64,000 nt of DNA. Source: Notoacmeibacter sp. MSK16QG-6 (lineage in GTDB: Bacteria; Pseudomonadota; Alphaproteobacteria; Rhizobiales; Rhizobiaceae). Made by a program: the position numbers and the translations under genes. A model generated the notes under the pieces. The model worked only from the letters and a program-made list of their open reading frames with translations, made no database searches and was not told the DNA's origin. Location: positions 124,001-188,000 of the forward strand of contig NZ_JAMYXM010000003.1 of the NCBI RefSeq assembly GCF_024158145.1, in the 5' to 3' direction. Numbering within the stretch: position 1 is the stretch's first letter; each line of letters starts with the position of its first letter. Of the stretch, positions 24,260 through 32,245 are shown piece by piece.

Positions 24260-24744
24260 GGCGTCGCCTTTCCCGGCTCCGCACCGGACACCTTGGCCTG
24301 CAGCGCGTTGAGCTGGGTGCGGAGCCCGTCGAACAGCGGCAGCAGCGTTCGCTGCTCGGCGGCGGAAATGCGCCCATCGGCCAGCGCGCCGCACAGATCG
24401 GCCTCGAGGCGGTTGCCCGCCATCATCATGGCGACGACATCGGCCAGCACCGGCCCTTCGCTGGCGAGCGCCGCCCCGGCGCGCGGTTTGAGGTCGTACC
24501 CCTGCGCCGAGGCCAGGGCGCGTGCGAGAAAGGGCTGACCCGCCGCGGCGTCCAGATCGAGCGCCACGTCGAGCGGCGGAAAATTGTCGACTTCCTGGCT
24601 TGCGGCATAGCGCGACAGGGCCGCCCGGCCGACGCGGGTCGCCCCGCTTTCCTCGACCGCCGCGCCGCCGCCGCAGGCCTCCACGGCAGAGCGGGTGGCC
24701 AGCTTCAGCGCATTGCGCTGGCGGGTGGACGAGGCGCGGCTCAT
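24253..24744 (-). CDS. Phage CII-like regulatory protein
   Basis: The protein has 163 residues. 'RNALKLATRSAVEACGGGAAVEESGATRVGRAALSRYAA' (about 9-48), with the following 'DVALDLDAAAGQPFLARALA', resembles the CII/CP76-type phage regulator family. It follows the Cro-like gene directly, as cII does after cro. The family usually activates early lysogeny genes. ATG 24744 overlaps the Cro-like stop. Confidence 0.65.
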   Translation of the reverse strand: MSRASSTRQRNALKLATRSAVEACGGGAAVEESGATRVGRAALSRYAASQEVDNFPPLDVALDLDAAAGQPFLARALASAQGYDLKPRAGAALASEGPVLADVVAMMMAGNRLEADLCGALADGRISAAEQRTLLPLFDGLRTQLNALQAKVSGAEPGKATPC

Positions 24745-25061
24745 GGCGCCACCTTTTCGGTTGCCGGAAGCGGTAAATCGCAACTCTTTGAATTTACGTG
24801 ATTGTCCGGATCGATCGAGGCATGGTCGGAAGCAGAGGGAGACACAACATGATCAACGCAGTGACCGACCAGTGCCGAGATGACATCGCTATCGACACCC
24901 TTCTCACGGCAAAGGGCGACAATGCTCTCAATGGTTTCGGGAGAAGCGGATTGTCGACGATCTTCGATCCGGCCGATCGTGGAACGGTGGACACCTACCG
25001 CGCGCGCCAGTTCTGCCCGGCTCATCTTCAAAAGTTCCAAGCGGACGGTTTCAAGCTCCAT
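24741..25061 (-). CDS. Cro-like HTH repressor
   Basis: The 106-residue protein carries an N-terminal XRE-type helix-turn-helix ('SRAELARAVGVHRSTIGRIEDR', residues 14-35) and a disordered tail. It is divergent from the repressor gene across a 102-base operator region (25062-25163). In lambda terms it should turn the switch toward lytic growth by blocking repressor transcription. It is the first gene of the leftward early operon. ATG 25061 is the natural start. Confidence 0.82.
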   Translation of the reverse strand: MELETVRLELLKMSRAELARAVGVHRSTIGRIEDRRQSASPETIESIVALCREKGVDSDVISALVGHCVDHVVSPSASDHASIDPDNHVNSKSCDLPLPATEKVAP

Positions 25062-25077
25062 GCGTCACGGCTCCCTG

Positions 25078-25145
25078 TTGTTGCGCAACAAGTGACAAAT
25101 GTTGCGCGCTTTGTCAAGCAGATTGATGCGGACTGTTGCGCAACA
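25078..25145. promoter_or_regulatory. Switch operators (TTGCGCAA palindromes) between cro and repressor
   Basis: Two perfect palindromes, TTGTTGCGCAACAA (25078-25091) and TGTTGCGCAACA (25134-25145), flank an imperfect one containing TGTTGCGC at 25100-25107, so there are three sites as in lambda. On the minus strand TTGACA (25112-25117) is a candidate -35 for the cro promoter. On the plus strand TTGTCA (25111-25116) followed by 17 bases and TGTTGC (25134-25139) may serve the repressor, though that -10 is weak. The -10 elements are unproven. Confidence 0.85.
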
Positions 25146-25163
25146 AGGGAGTACAAGCGGGGT

Positions 25164-25832
25164 ATGGCGACAGAGCGCGAAACCACCGACCGGATGCGGG
25201 CGATTGTCCGGCATTTCAGCAATAATCAGTCGAAGGCGGCCGATGCGCTCGGCGTGCATCGCGCGACGGTGGGCCGCATCCTCAACGAGGATCAGGCGCC
25301 TTCCGAGGAAACGCTCGCCGCGATGGAGCGCCTGGAACAATCGGGCATCATGGAGACGCCGCGCGATGGCGCAGGCGCGCGCCAGAATTATCGGCGAGCC
25401 TCACAGACCACAGACGAGCGACGCGTCATGGGCGACCGCCACCTGCCGGTTTACGGCCTTGCCGCCGGATCGACCATCGGCCAGCATGTGATGAGCGACG
25501 ACCCGGTCGAATATGTCAGCAGCCCCATGGCGCTGGATACGGTCAAGGATGCCTATGCGTTGATTGTCACCGGCAGTTCCATGTCGCCGGCCTATGAACC
25601 GGGCGATTATATTTTCCTGCATCCCTACCGGACGCCGCGACCGGGCGACTATATCGCCATTCAGGAAATGACGGACGCCGGCATCGTCGTCTCCATCAAG
25701 CGCTTTCTGAAACTCGACGATGAATGGCTGCTGACCCAGCAGTTCAATCCGCAGAGCGAAGTCAAATTCAGGCGCGACCGGATCCTCGCCTGCCATCGCG
25801 TGCTGCGCAGCAACGAATTGTTCGGGCTCTAG
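25164..25832 (+). CDS. LexA-fold phage repressor (CI-like)
   Basis: The protein has 222 residues. An N-terminal helix-turn-helix lies at about 23-42 ('SKAADALGVHRATVGRIL'). The S24 peptidase C-terminal domain has Ser139 in 'GSSMSP' and Lys179 in 'VSIKRF', and a self-cleavage site Ala101-Gly102. The site and dyad predict RecA-stimulated self-cleavage and induction by DNA damage. ATG 25164 fits. The gene faces the Cro-like gene across the operators, and its stop overlaps that of the convergent WYL-TerB gene by 3 bases. Confidence 0.93.
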   Translation: MATERETTDRMRAIVRHFSNNQSKAADALGVHRATVGRILNEDQAPSEETLAAMERLEQSGIMETPRDGAGARQNYRRASQTTDERRVMGDRHLPVYGLAAGSTIGQHVMSDDPVEYVSSPMALDTVKDAYALIVTGSSMSPAYEPGDYIFLHPYRTPRPGDYIAIQEMTDAGIVVSIKRFLKLDDEWLLTQQFNPQSEVKFRRDRILACHRVLRSNELFGL

Positions 25833-26572
25833 ACGCCGAGACGGTCGAAAAACTCCCGCTCTTCAATGCTGAACGAATCATCGGCATGGGCCAACGCCCG
25901 CATCGACTGCATTAAAAGCCGGAAATGGCCGGCATCATGGCGAACCGCCGCCAGATCCTCGCGCGCCACATCCAGCGTCGGCCATTGGCGACGCGCCACA
26001 CGCGCGACCCGTTCGGCATCGTCCACCGACAGCATGAAACCCCAATCCTGCGCCCGCTTGTCGGCATAGGCGAGCACCGCCTGAATTTCGTCTTCGACGA
26101 TCCGGCCGTCGGAATGGGCCAACGCCATCATGATTCGCACGCCCTGCTGAATATCGCGCCATGCGCTTTTCCGTTCCGGGTCGGTATCGCCGACACCGAG
26201 GCTGCGGAAATAAAGCGGTTTGTCCTCGATGATTTCGCCGGTCGCGCAATCGATCGCATCGCCGATACGGCTCATGCGAAACCGCCGAGGCTGGCTCCGT
26301 AGCAGACAGAAGCCGGTCAGATGTCCGTCGATATCGTCGAACCAGCCTGCGGACAATTGCACCGTGCGGGTGGTCTCGTCCGCGTTCATGTCATGGTAGC
26401 GCAGTGCGATGTGTATGCCCTTCAGGTCGAAGGCGTCATGCGGAACCACCGGCGCGATCATCCACGAGTCGTCGCGCGGCGCACCCCCTGGCGCGAAATC
26501 CGGATGCGACGGGACGGCGCCGCCGCACCGCGCCATCAACCAACTGTCCAGCACCTCGAAATCCGCAAGCAT
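25829..26572 (-). CDS. WYL-domain protein fused to TerB-like helices
   Basis: The protein has 247 residues. Residues about 50-125 match a WYL pattern: 'HIALRYHDMNADETTRTVQLSAGWFDDIDGHLTGFCLLRSQPRRFRMSRI' and then 'CATGEII'. The C-terminal part (about 140-245), with 'MMALAHSDGRIVEDEI' and 'MRALAHADDSFSIEEREFF', resembles TerB-like repeats. WYL modules sense nucleic acids or ligands and are frequent in defence and stress regulators. It stands between the repressor and the rightward operon, converges with the former without a terminator and diverges from the latter at an operator. A role in lysogeny or phage defence is inference. Confidence 0.75.
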   Translation of the reverse strand: MLADFEVLDSWLMARCGGAVPSHPDFAPGGAPRDDSWMIAPVVPHDAFDLKGIHIALRYHDMNADETTRTVQLSAGWFDDIDGHLTGFCLLRSQPRRFRMSRIGDAIDCATGEIIEDKPLYFRSLGVGDTDPERKSAWRDIQQGVRIMMALAHSDGRIVEDEIQAVLAYADKRAQDWGFMLSVDDAERVARVARRQWPTLDVAREDLAAVRHDAGHFRLLMQSMRALAHADDSFSIEEREFFDRLGV

Positions 26573-26628
26573 CGCGCCTCCTGACGTAAGCTAGCAGCTG
26601 CTCCGCGCACACGCCGCAACAGATATGC

Positions 26629-26687
26629 TTGACAACTCGCAACACTCGCATCATGTTGTTGCGCAACACATCGAATTTTTGTTGCGC
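26629..26687 (+). promoter_or_regulatory. Promoter and repressor operators of the rightward operon
   Basis: TTGACA (26629-26634) is a perfect -35. About 17 bases on, the -10 is poor (CATGTT). The palindrome TGTTGCGCAACA (26657-26668), identical to the switch operator, overlaps it, and a half site TGTTGCGC lies at 26680-26687. The repressor therefore probably shuts off both this operon and the divergent WYL-TerB gene. Confidence 0.75.
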
Positions 26688-26714
26688 GAATACGCAGCAT
26701 CTTGGGAGTCAGTC

Positions 26715-26936
26715 ATGCCAGAACCCTTTTCCAGGTCCGCCGCCCCCCGACAGGCGGACACGGCCGCGCCGGTGTCCCGCCTGTCCTCCGCCGGTGCGGC
26801 CAACCTTTTCGACCCGCTCGCCCTGCCCCGCCCCTATGCGGTGGAAGCGGCGACGCGGACGGCGCTGCTCTTTCTGGTGGGCGGCGCGGCGCTGATTGCC
26901 GCGCTCGCCTGCCTTGCCGCGCAGGTGACGCCATGA
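26715..26936 (+). CDS. Small membrane protein, 73 aa
   Basis: ATG 26715 follows GGGAG. The first 40 residues are polar and proline/alanine-rich, and the last 30 contain one hydrophobic helix (about 47-69: 'RTALLFLVGGAALIAALACLAA'). It is the first gene of the rightward operon, expressed on induction. It could affect the membrane during lytic growth. Its stop overlaps the next start (ATGA). Confidence 0.65.
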   Translation: MPEPFSRSAAPRQADTAAPVSRLSSAGAANLFDPLALPRPYAVEAATRTALLFLVGGAALIAALACLAAQVTP

Positions 26937-27181
26937 TCCGCGCCGAACCGCAAACCGAAGGTGGCGCGCAGCGCACGAATGATGTGACGGCCATGCCCGC
27001 CAATGGCTTCGCCAAGATCATGGCGAACGACATGCGCGAGGTCGCCAGCGTCAAGGGTTCCGTCGAGACGGAGGATCTGGTGCTGCGCGGCTGGACGCAG
27101 GCCCAGATCGAAACCCATGGCGCGGAAGCGCGCCGCATGGCGCAGATCGACAGCATCCGCCGGACGGAGGGCAATCGGTGA
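26933..27181 (+). CDS. Hypothetical phage protein, 82 aa
   Basis: The protein has 82 residues and is soluble and charged. A central 'VETEDLVLRGWTQAQIETHGAEARRMAQI' suggests a short helix bundle. The ATGA overlap upstream and GTGA overlap downstream support translation. No family is recognised. Confidence 0.65.
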   Translation: MIRAEPQTEGGAQRTNDVTAMPANGFAKIMANDMREVASVKGSVETEDLVLRGWTQAQIETHGAEARRMAQIDSIRRTEGNR

Positions 27182-27837
27182 TCTCCGGAGAGGCTGCCAT
27201 CAAGACGCGGTCGGGGCGTCTGGTCGATCTTCTGGCCTTTTCGCTCCAGACCGAACATCTGTGGACCGAAATCGCGCCAGCCCTTTCGAAAATCCCCCGC
27301 TTTTGCGGCCAGACGCAATTGCCGCTCGGCTATTCCGTCGCCCAGCATTGCGTGCTGATGGCGGAAGCGGCGGAGGACGAGAGCGCCGACCCCGCCCTCG
27401 CCGCTCTGGCGCTGCTGCACGATGCGCATGAGGCCTTCCTCGGCGACGTCATCACCCCGGCCCTGCGCGCCCTGCAGGCAACGGTGGCCGACGGCCTGCC
27501 GCCCGGTGCATCGGCCGCGGCGCGGCGCGCGGCCGAGCAGATGGTCGACCGCGCCTGGCGGGGCATGAAGCACGCGCTCGACGGTCACATTCTGGACGCC
27601 GCCCATCTCGGTCCGGTCACCGACGAACAATGGATCGCTCTCCATGTGCTGGACGGACGCGCCCTCGAAACCGAGATGGCCGACTTGATGGGCGAGCCGC
27701 AGCCGCCGCTGCGACTGCCGTTGCGCCAGGGCGGCGCGATACGCCCCTGGCCGGTCGCCCTTGCCGAAGAGCGCTATTGCGCAGCGCTCGACCGATATCT
27801 TCCCGCCGCCGCCCGATCCATCGGCCGCGCGGCCTGA
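27178..27837 (+). CDS. HD-domain phosphohydrolase
   Basis: A 219-residue protein with a GTG start at 27178 in a GTGA overlap. The HD motif 'LLHDAHEAFLGDV' (His81, Asp82) is preceded by 'YSVAQHC' (His57), as in YfbR-like 5'-nucleotidases. These enzymes dephosphorylate dNMPs, so a role in nucleotide pool adjustment is likely. The neighbours include a sliding clamp and a MazG-like gene, pointing to phage DNA metabolism. Confidence 0.85.
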   Translation: MISGEAAIKTRSGRLVDLLAFSLQTEHLWTEIAPALSKIPRFCGQTQLPLGYSVAQHCVLMAEAAEDESADPALAALALLHDAHEAFLGDVITPALRALQATVADGLPPGASAAARRAAEQMVDRAWRGMKHALDGHILDAAHLGPVTDEQWIALHVLDGRALETEMADLMGEPQPPLRLPLRQGGAIRPWPVALAEERYCAALDRYLPAAARSIGRAA

Positions 27838-27859
27838 CCCTTTCAACCGGAGAAGAACG

Positions 27860-28198
27860 ATGAAGATCATCCGCGAACCGCAAGTGCTGATTGGCATGCT
27901 CGAAGAGGGCGAACTGGCCGAAAGCATGAAGCGCGAACTGGCCGAGACGCTGACGGCGCTGAGCGATGCCGCCGGGCCGAAAGGCAAGGCGACGGGCCAT
28001 GTCTCGCTCAAGCTGAACCTGAAGGTCGAGGCCGGCATGGTGACGATCAGCGCCGATCTCGCCAGCAAGCGACCGAAGGAAGAACGACGGGCCTCCATTT
28101 ATTGGGTCACCGAGGACGGCGCTCTTTCCACCCAGCATCCGCGCCAGACCGACATGTTCGACGGTCCGCGAGAAGTGTCCACCGCAGACGCCGGCTAA
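27860..28198 (+). CDS. Hypothetical phage protein, 112 aa
   Basis: The ATG at 27860 has AGAAGAA-type purines upstream. The protein has a helical first half ('LIGMLEEGELAESMKRELAETLTAL') and a beta-rich second half ('VSLKLNLKVEAGMVTISADL'). It lies before the YfdQ-like gene and is likely co-transcribed with it. Function is unknown. Confidence 0.65.
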   Translation: MKIIREPQVLIGMLEEGELAESMKRELAETLTALSDAAGPKGKATGHVSLKLNLKVEAGMVTISADLASKRPKEERRASIYWVTEDGALSTQHPRQTDMFDGPREVSTADAG

Positions 28199-28222
28199 GC
28201 CGCGCAACCAAGGAGACCGAGC

Positions 28223-29284
28223 ATGAGCGACAATGAAACCGAAAGCGGCGTGACCGGCGAAGCGACCGCGACCCTGCAGGCCTTTGCGGAGCCGATCCGC
28301 TACACATTCGACGGCGATGCGATCGAGCGGATCGCCGAACTCGGTCAGGCGGCCAACAGCCTGACGATCGAAGAACTCGATCTGTCTTATGTGGACGGCG
28401 ACGAGGATCTCGGCCTTCCGACAAAACTTCCGATCGGCGTTCGTCGCGGCAGTTCGCCCATGTTCGTCGGCCTGAAGGACGAAGTCGAGAAATGGCGAAC
28501 CCGTCCGGCGCGGCGGAAGGGGCAGGCCAGCGCCGGCACGCTCTCCAGCTTCTGCGACCTGATCAACCGCCACATCGCTCACGACTGGCCGGAAGGAACA
28601 TCCGAAGCGGCGGCGTCCAAAAGTGCCGTCGTCTTCGCCGACAGCACATGGACTGCCCCGTCCTTGACGGCTGTCCTCAACTATCATGGCGTCTCACCGG
28701 ACCAGCATGGCTTCGGCGACCATCGCATCCATTACGCGTTCCCGCTCTCCGAAGAATGGAAGGCATGGGTAGCGGCGAATGGCGAGGCCATGACGCAGGA
28801 AGATTTCGCACTCTTCCTCGAGGATCATATTCAGGAGCTGGCATCGCCAGACGAGGCGTCCATGGCCTGGGTGGAACGCGACTTCCAGGGAACGCTCGCG
28901 ACCCCTTCGAAACTGATGGAACTGTCGCGCGGCCTGCAGGTCAACGTCAATTCCAAGGTCAAGAACGAGCAGAAGCTGCAGTCCGGCGAAGGCTCGATCG
29001 TCTTCGAGGAGGAACACACCGGCAGGGATGGCGAAGCGCTGAAGATCCCGTCCATGTTTCTCCTGCGCATCGCGCCCTTCTTCATGGGTGAGGAAACGAC
29101 CGTGCCGGTGCGCCTTCGCTACCGCGTACGGGCTGGCTCCATCGTCTGGTTCTTCCAGCTCTGGCGCCCGGACAAGATCATCACCGAAGAGGTGCGCCGC
29201 GCCATGGCGATGGTAGAGGACTGGACCGGCCTGCCGGTCTATGAAGGCATGCCGGAAATGCCGAGCGGCGGACGAGCGGACTGA
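28223..29284 (+). CDS. YfdQ/DUF2303 family phage protein
   Basis: The protein has 353 residues. 'SAVVFADSTWTAPSLTAVLNYHGV', 'HRIHYAFPLSEEWKAWV' and 'DFALFLEDHIQELASPDE' are characteristic of the DUF2303 (YfdQ) family, common in temperate phages of Proteobacteria. Its biochemical role is not known. The SD AAGGAG is in place 7 bases before ATG 28223. It is followed at once by the sliding clamp gene, in one operon. Confidence 0.9.
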   Translation: MSDNETESGVTGEATATLQAFAEPIRYTFDGDAIERIAELGQAANSLTIEELDLSYVDGDEDLGLPTKLPIGVRRGSSPMFVGLKDEVEKWRTRPARRKGQASAGTLSSFCDLINRHIAHDWPEGTSEAAASKSAVVFADSTWTAPSLTAVLNYHGVSPDQHGFGDHRIHYAFPLSEEWKAWVAANGEAMTQEDFALFLEDHIQELASPDEASMAWVERDFQGTLATPSKLMELSRGLQVNVNSKVKNEQKLQSGEGSIVFEEEHTGRDGEALKIPSMFLLRIAPFFMGEETTVPVRLRYRVRAGSIVWFFQLWRPDKIITEEVRRAMAMVEDWTGLPVYEGMPEMPSGGRAD

Positions 29285-29287
29285 CGC

Positions 29288-30427
29288 ATGGCTTCGTTTT
29301 CCGTCACCATCGAGAGCCCGGCCATTCTGCGGCCGGTGCTCGACCGGGCACAGAAGATCGTCGAGAAGCGCAACACGATACCGATTCTCGGTCACTTCCA
29401 TCTGACCGGCGGCGCGGATGGTATAACGGTCCGCGCCACCGATCTCGACCGCGACATCGCCATCACGATCCAGGATGGCGTCACCGTCACAGCGCCGGGC
29501 GCCATAGCGGTGCCTGCCGCCGATCTGGCGAATATCGTCCGGAAACTGCCGAATGGCGCAGAGATTTGCTTCGAGGCAGACGAGCGCAGCTGCGCGATCG
29601 TCGCCGGGCGCAGCAAGTTCTCTTTGCCGATCCTGCCCGCCGGCGACTTTCCGACCATGGAAGACATCGAGGGCGAAGGGTTCGCCGTGCCGGCAGAGGC
29701 GCTGACGCGGATCGCCGACGCCGTCACCTATGCGATCAGCACCGAGGAAACCCGCTATTATCTGAACGGCGTCTATTGGCATGCCGGCGATCGCGATGGT
29801 GAAATCACGGCTGTCGCGACAGACGGCCATCGGCTGTCGAGAATTGTTCTCGCCGTGCCGGACAAGCCCGCCGACATGCCGGGCGTGATCATTCCGTCGG
29901 CGACAGTGGCGCTGTTCGCCATGGTGGCCGGACTGGACGAAACACCGAGGATGACGGTGACAACCACCCGCATACGGTTCGAGACGCCGGGCATGGTGCT
30001 GCAAAGCCGCCTGATCGACGGCACCTATCCGGACTATGGCCGCGTGATTCCTCAGCCGAGCGGGCATGCCGCGATGATCGACCGCCAATCACTGGCCGAC
30101 GCCATCGACCGCATTCGCGTCGTCCAGGGGGATCGGGGCGCAGCGATCAAGTTCCAGTTCGACGATGAGAACGATCTGACAATGATCGCAGCGGACCGTG
30201 AGCGGGACGCGCATGGAAACGAGACCCTGCCCGTCGACAGAACGCCCGACAATGCAGCCCTGCCCGTTGTCGAAATCGGCTTCAATGGCAAATACATGCT
30301 GGATTGCCTCAACAGCATCGACAGTGAAGTCGTCCAGCTCGACATCGCCGATTCGAGCGCGCCCGTCCGCGTCGAGGATCCGGACGACCCGACCCGCATT
30401 GCCATTCTCATGCCGATGCGGGTGTGA
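29288..30427 (+). CDS. dnaN: Phage-encoded DNA polymerase III beta subunit (sliding clamp)
   Basis: The 379-residue protein has the full three-domain beta clamp pattern: 'AQKIVEKRNTIPILGHFHL' in domain 1, 'ETRYYLNGVYWH...EITAVATDGHRLSR' in domain 2, and 'YPDYGRVIPQ' and 'IGFNGKYMLDCLNSI' in domain 3, ending in 'MPMRV'. It is as long as the bacterial protein. A phage copy may bind the host polymerase or replace the host clamp on phage DNA. It lies in an operon with HD and MazG-like genes. Confidence 0.95.
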   Translation: MASFSVTIESPAILRPVLDRAQKIVEKRNTIPILGHFHLTGGADGITVRATDLDRDIAITIQDGVTVTAPGAIAVPAADLANIVRKLPNGAEICFEADERSCAIVAGRSKFSLPILPAGDFPTMEDIEGEGFAVPAEALTRIADAVTYAISTEETRYYLNGVYWHAGDRDGEITAVATDGHRLSRIVLAVPDKPADMPGVIIPSATVALFAMVAGLDETPRMTVTTTRIRFETPGMVLQSRLIDGTYPDYGRVIPQPSGHAAMIDRQSLADAIDRIRVVQGDRGAAIKFQFDDENDLTMIAADRERDAHGNETLPVDRTPDNAALPVVEIGFNGKYMLDCLNSIDSEVVQLDIADSSAPVRVEDPDDPTRIAILMPMRV

Positions 30428-30429
30428 CC

Positions 30430-30600
30430 ATGACTGACGACCGCCTCATTCTTCGACTGATGCAGCGCGGCGCGAAGCGCCTTGCCGAACGCTACCGCGA
30501 GGATGGCCAGGGCGCGCGCGCCGAGATCGCCGACATTGTCGCAGAGGCCGTCAGGGAAACGTTGGAGAATGAAAGTGATCAAGAACGCAAATCTAACTGA
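30430..30600 (+). CDS. Small basic phage protein, 56 aa
   Basis: A 56-residue frame from ATG 30430 to TGA 30600, helical and charged ('LILRLMQRGAKRLAERYRED', 'AEIADIVAEAVRETLEN'). It begins 2 bases after the clamp stop, and its end overlaps the next gene by 26 bases. It may be an accessory protein of the clamp; nothing shows this directly. Confidence 0.55.
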   Translation: MTDDRLILRLMQRGAKRLAERYREDGQGARAEIADIVAEAVRETLENESDQERKSN

Positions 30601-31228
30601 CTTCGACAAAATCGATCAAGAATTAGAAGACATGATTGATTTGAATGAGAGAAACGCGGCTCTGGGAGATCAATTGGAGACGATGGTTGCGGCCGTCGAT
30701 GACGTTATCGATGGTCGATCCTCTACCTTCCGCGCTCGAAACGGCCGCAATGTAGGCATTAAAGACGATAACGGCGAAAAGTGCTGGATCGTACCATCTG
30801 ATGAAATGTTCGCGCTCGAGAGCGCTCTCGCTGAGTTCAAAACCAGTAACGTCAGATATCGGAAATCATTCCAAAACCGCGTCGCTCCGTGGATGGAGGC
30901 CTGTTTCGGTCCGGAAATATCATCCGACCGGCTGGAGCGCGGCGACCGTCTGCTCGAGGAAGTACTCGAACTACTGCAATCGGGCGATTACCCCGTCGAC
31001 CGGGTCGCCGCCCTGACGGACTACGTTTTCGAGCGCGACAAGGGCGAGCCACATCAGGAGGTCGGCGGCGTCATGGTGACACTTGCTGCCTATTGCATGG
31101 CCCATGGTCTCGACATGCACCATGCGGGCGAAGACGAGCTGGCGCGTATCTGGACGAAGGTCGAAGAGATCCGTGCCAAGCAGGCCGCAAAGCCGACAGG
31201 ATCGGCATTGCCGGTGGCGGTCAAATAA
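30575..31228 (+). CDS. MazG-like protein
   Basis: The 217-residue protein has a C-terminal half that resembles MazG-type NTP pyrophosphohydrolases, with 'ERGDRLLEEVLELLQSG', 'VFERDKGEPHQEVGGVMVTLAAYCMAHGLD' and a closing helix. The GTG at 30575 is preferred over ATG 30569 because GGAG (30564-30567) is 7 bases upstream. The first 90 residues are unlike the family, and the DNA there is distinctly A+T-rich, so the N-terminus may be a fusion or a later acquisition. It probably hydrolyses nucleotides or modulates stringent signalling. Confidence 0.7.
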   Translation: MIKNANLTDFDKIDQELEDMIDLNERNAALGDQLETMVAAVDDVIDGRSSTFRARNGRNVGIKDDNGEKCWIVPSDEMFALESALAEFKTSNVRYRKSFQNRVAPWMEACFGPEISSDRLERGDRLLEEVLELLQSGDYPVDRVAALTDYVFERDKGEPHQEVGGVMVTLAAYCMAHGLDMHHAGEDELARIWTKVEEIRAKQAAKPTGSALPVAVK

Positions 31229-31229
31229 A

Positions 31230-31433
31230 ATGACCTCGCTTCCACCCAGCCTGGCCGTAGTGCCCAACATCCCGCTCGATGAACAGACGCTCGACCAGCT
31301 GCGTGACGAAGAGGCCTATTGGGATGCGAGGGTCAAGGACGCGCCCGGATTCGCCAGCGCCAAGGCGGCCGATGATTTCCGGCGCGCTTGCCGCGACTGG
31401 ATCGCCATACGTGAACGGGAACGGGAAGCATGA
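31230..31433 (+). CDS. Small phage protein, 67 aa
   Basis: ATG 31230 lies one base after the previous stop. The protein has a proline-rich start and then helices ('DEQTLDQLRDEEAYWDARV', 'DFRRACRDWIAIRERER'). Its stop overlaps the next start (ATGA). Nothing indicates its function. Confidence 0.6.
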   Translation: MTSLPPSLAVVPNIPLDEQTLDQLRDEEAYWDARVKDAPGFASAKAADDFRRACRDWIAIREREREA

Positions 31434-31993
31434 CAGCCCTGCCGCCACATCTCGATGCGGTCCGCCAGCGGATCGATGCGGCCAAGAAGAACGCGAAATT
31501 CTTCATGGCGCGGCGGCGACGAGACGGCAAACTCTACCAGCTGCTCGCCGAGACCTTGGCAATCTGCGAATATGTCGCCGCCAACGATCTGCTGGAGGCG
31601 GTGCGCGCAGAGATCGCCGCGAAGGACAGGAACGGCCGCAACCGCACCTATGCGGAAAAGAACTCGGACCTTTACCTCGTTGTCGGGCGGTCGGTGTTCG
31701 AACCGGAAATGAACCGCGAAGGTTCGTGGCGCTACAGCGTGACCCTGCGCGAGGCCGCGCGGCGGCAGATTCGCTCAGGCGATCTGGCGGCATGGCTGAG
31801 TGAGAATGGCGGTGTCAACACGCTGTTCAAGGGCCGCGGCGTGCTGGCCAGCGCATCGACGACAAAGACGCTTCACCTCAACCAGCCAGTCGAGGTGCGC
31901 CAGGGTGTCGACATCACGCTGCGCCTGCGCATGGATCATCGCGGCTTTTTCAATGTGATCGCGACGGAAGCCGATGGGAGAGCGGCGGCATGA
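31430..31993 (+). CDS. Hypothetical phage protein, 187 aa
   Basis: The protein has 187 residues. Its first half is basic and helical ('IDAAKKNAKFFMARRRRDGKLYQLLAETL'). Its second half is mixed ('LREAARRQIRSGDLAAWLSENGG', 'GVDITLRLRMDHRGFFNVI'). The ATGA overlaps on both sides indicate a coupled operon. No function is recognised. Confidence 0.65.
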   Translation: MTALPPHLDAVRQRIDAAKKNAKFFMARRRRDGKLYQLLAETLAICEYVAANDLLEAVRAEIAAKDRNGRNRTYAEKNSDLYLVVGRSVFEPEMNREGSWRYSVTLREAARRQIRSGDLAAWLSENGGVNTLFKGRGVLASASTTKTLHLNQPVEVRQGVDITLRLRMDHRGFFNVIATEADGRAAA

Positions 31994-32238
31994 CCGCCCT
32001 GTTGCGTGCCGACCCGATCAGCTATCCGCCGCGCGGGCTGTCCCGGCTGGAGGCTGCGCGTTGGGTTGGCGTCAGCGCCACCAAGTTCGACGAAATGGTG
32101 AGCGACGGCGAGATGCCGCGACCGAAAAAACTGGGCGGCCGTGTCGTCTGGGACCGATATGCGCTCGACGCGGCGTTTTCCGATCTGCAGGACAAGCCGG
32201 CGGCCAATCCGATCGATATTGCCAGAGGCCAAGGCTGA
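31990..32238 (+). CDS. Excisionase-like HTH protein
   Basis: The 82-residue protein has an AlpA/excisionase-type winged helix: 'GLSRLEAARWVGVSATKFDEMVSDGEMPRPKKLGGRVVWDRYAL' (about 16-60). Small proteins of this kind next to an integrase usually control excision direction. The integrase follows within 10 bases, so co-transcription is likely. Confidence 0.8.
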   Translation: MTALLRADPISYPPRGLSRLEAARWVGVSATKFDEMVSDGEMPRPKKLGGRVVWDRYALDAAFSDLQDKPAANPIDIARGQG

Positions 32239-32245
32239 CGCCATC

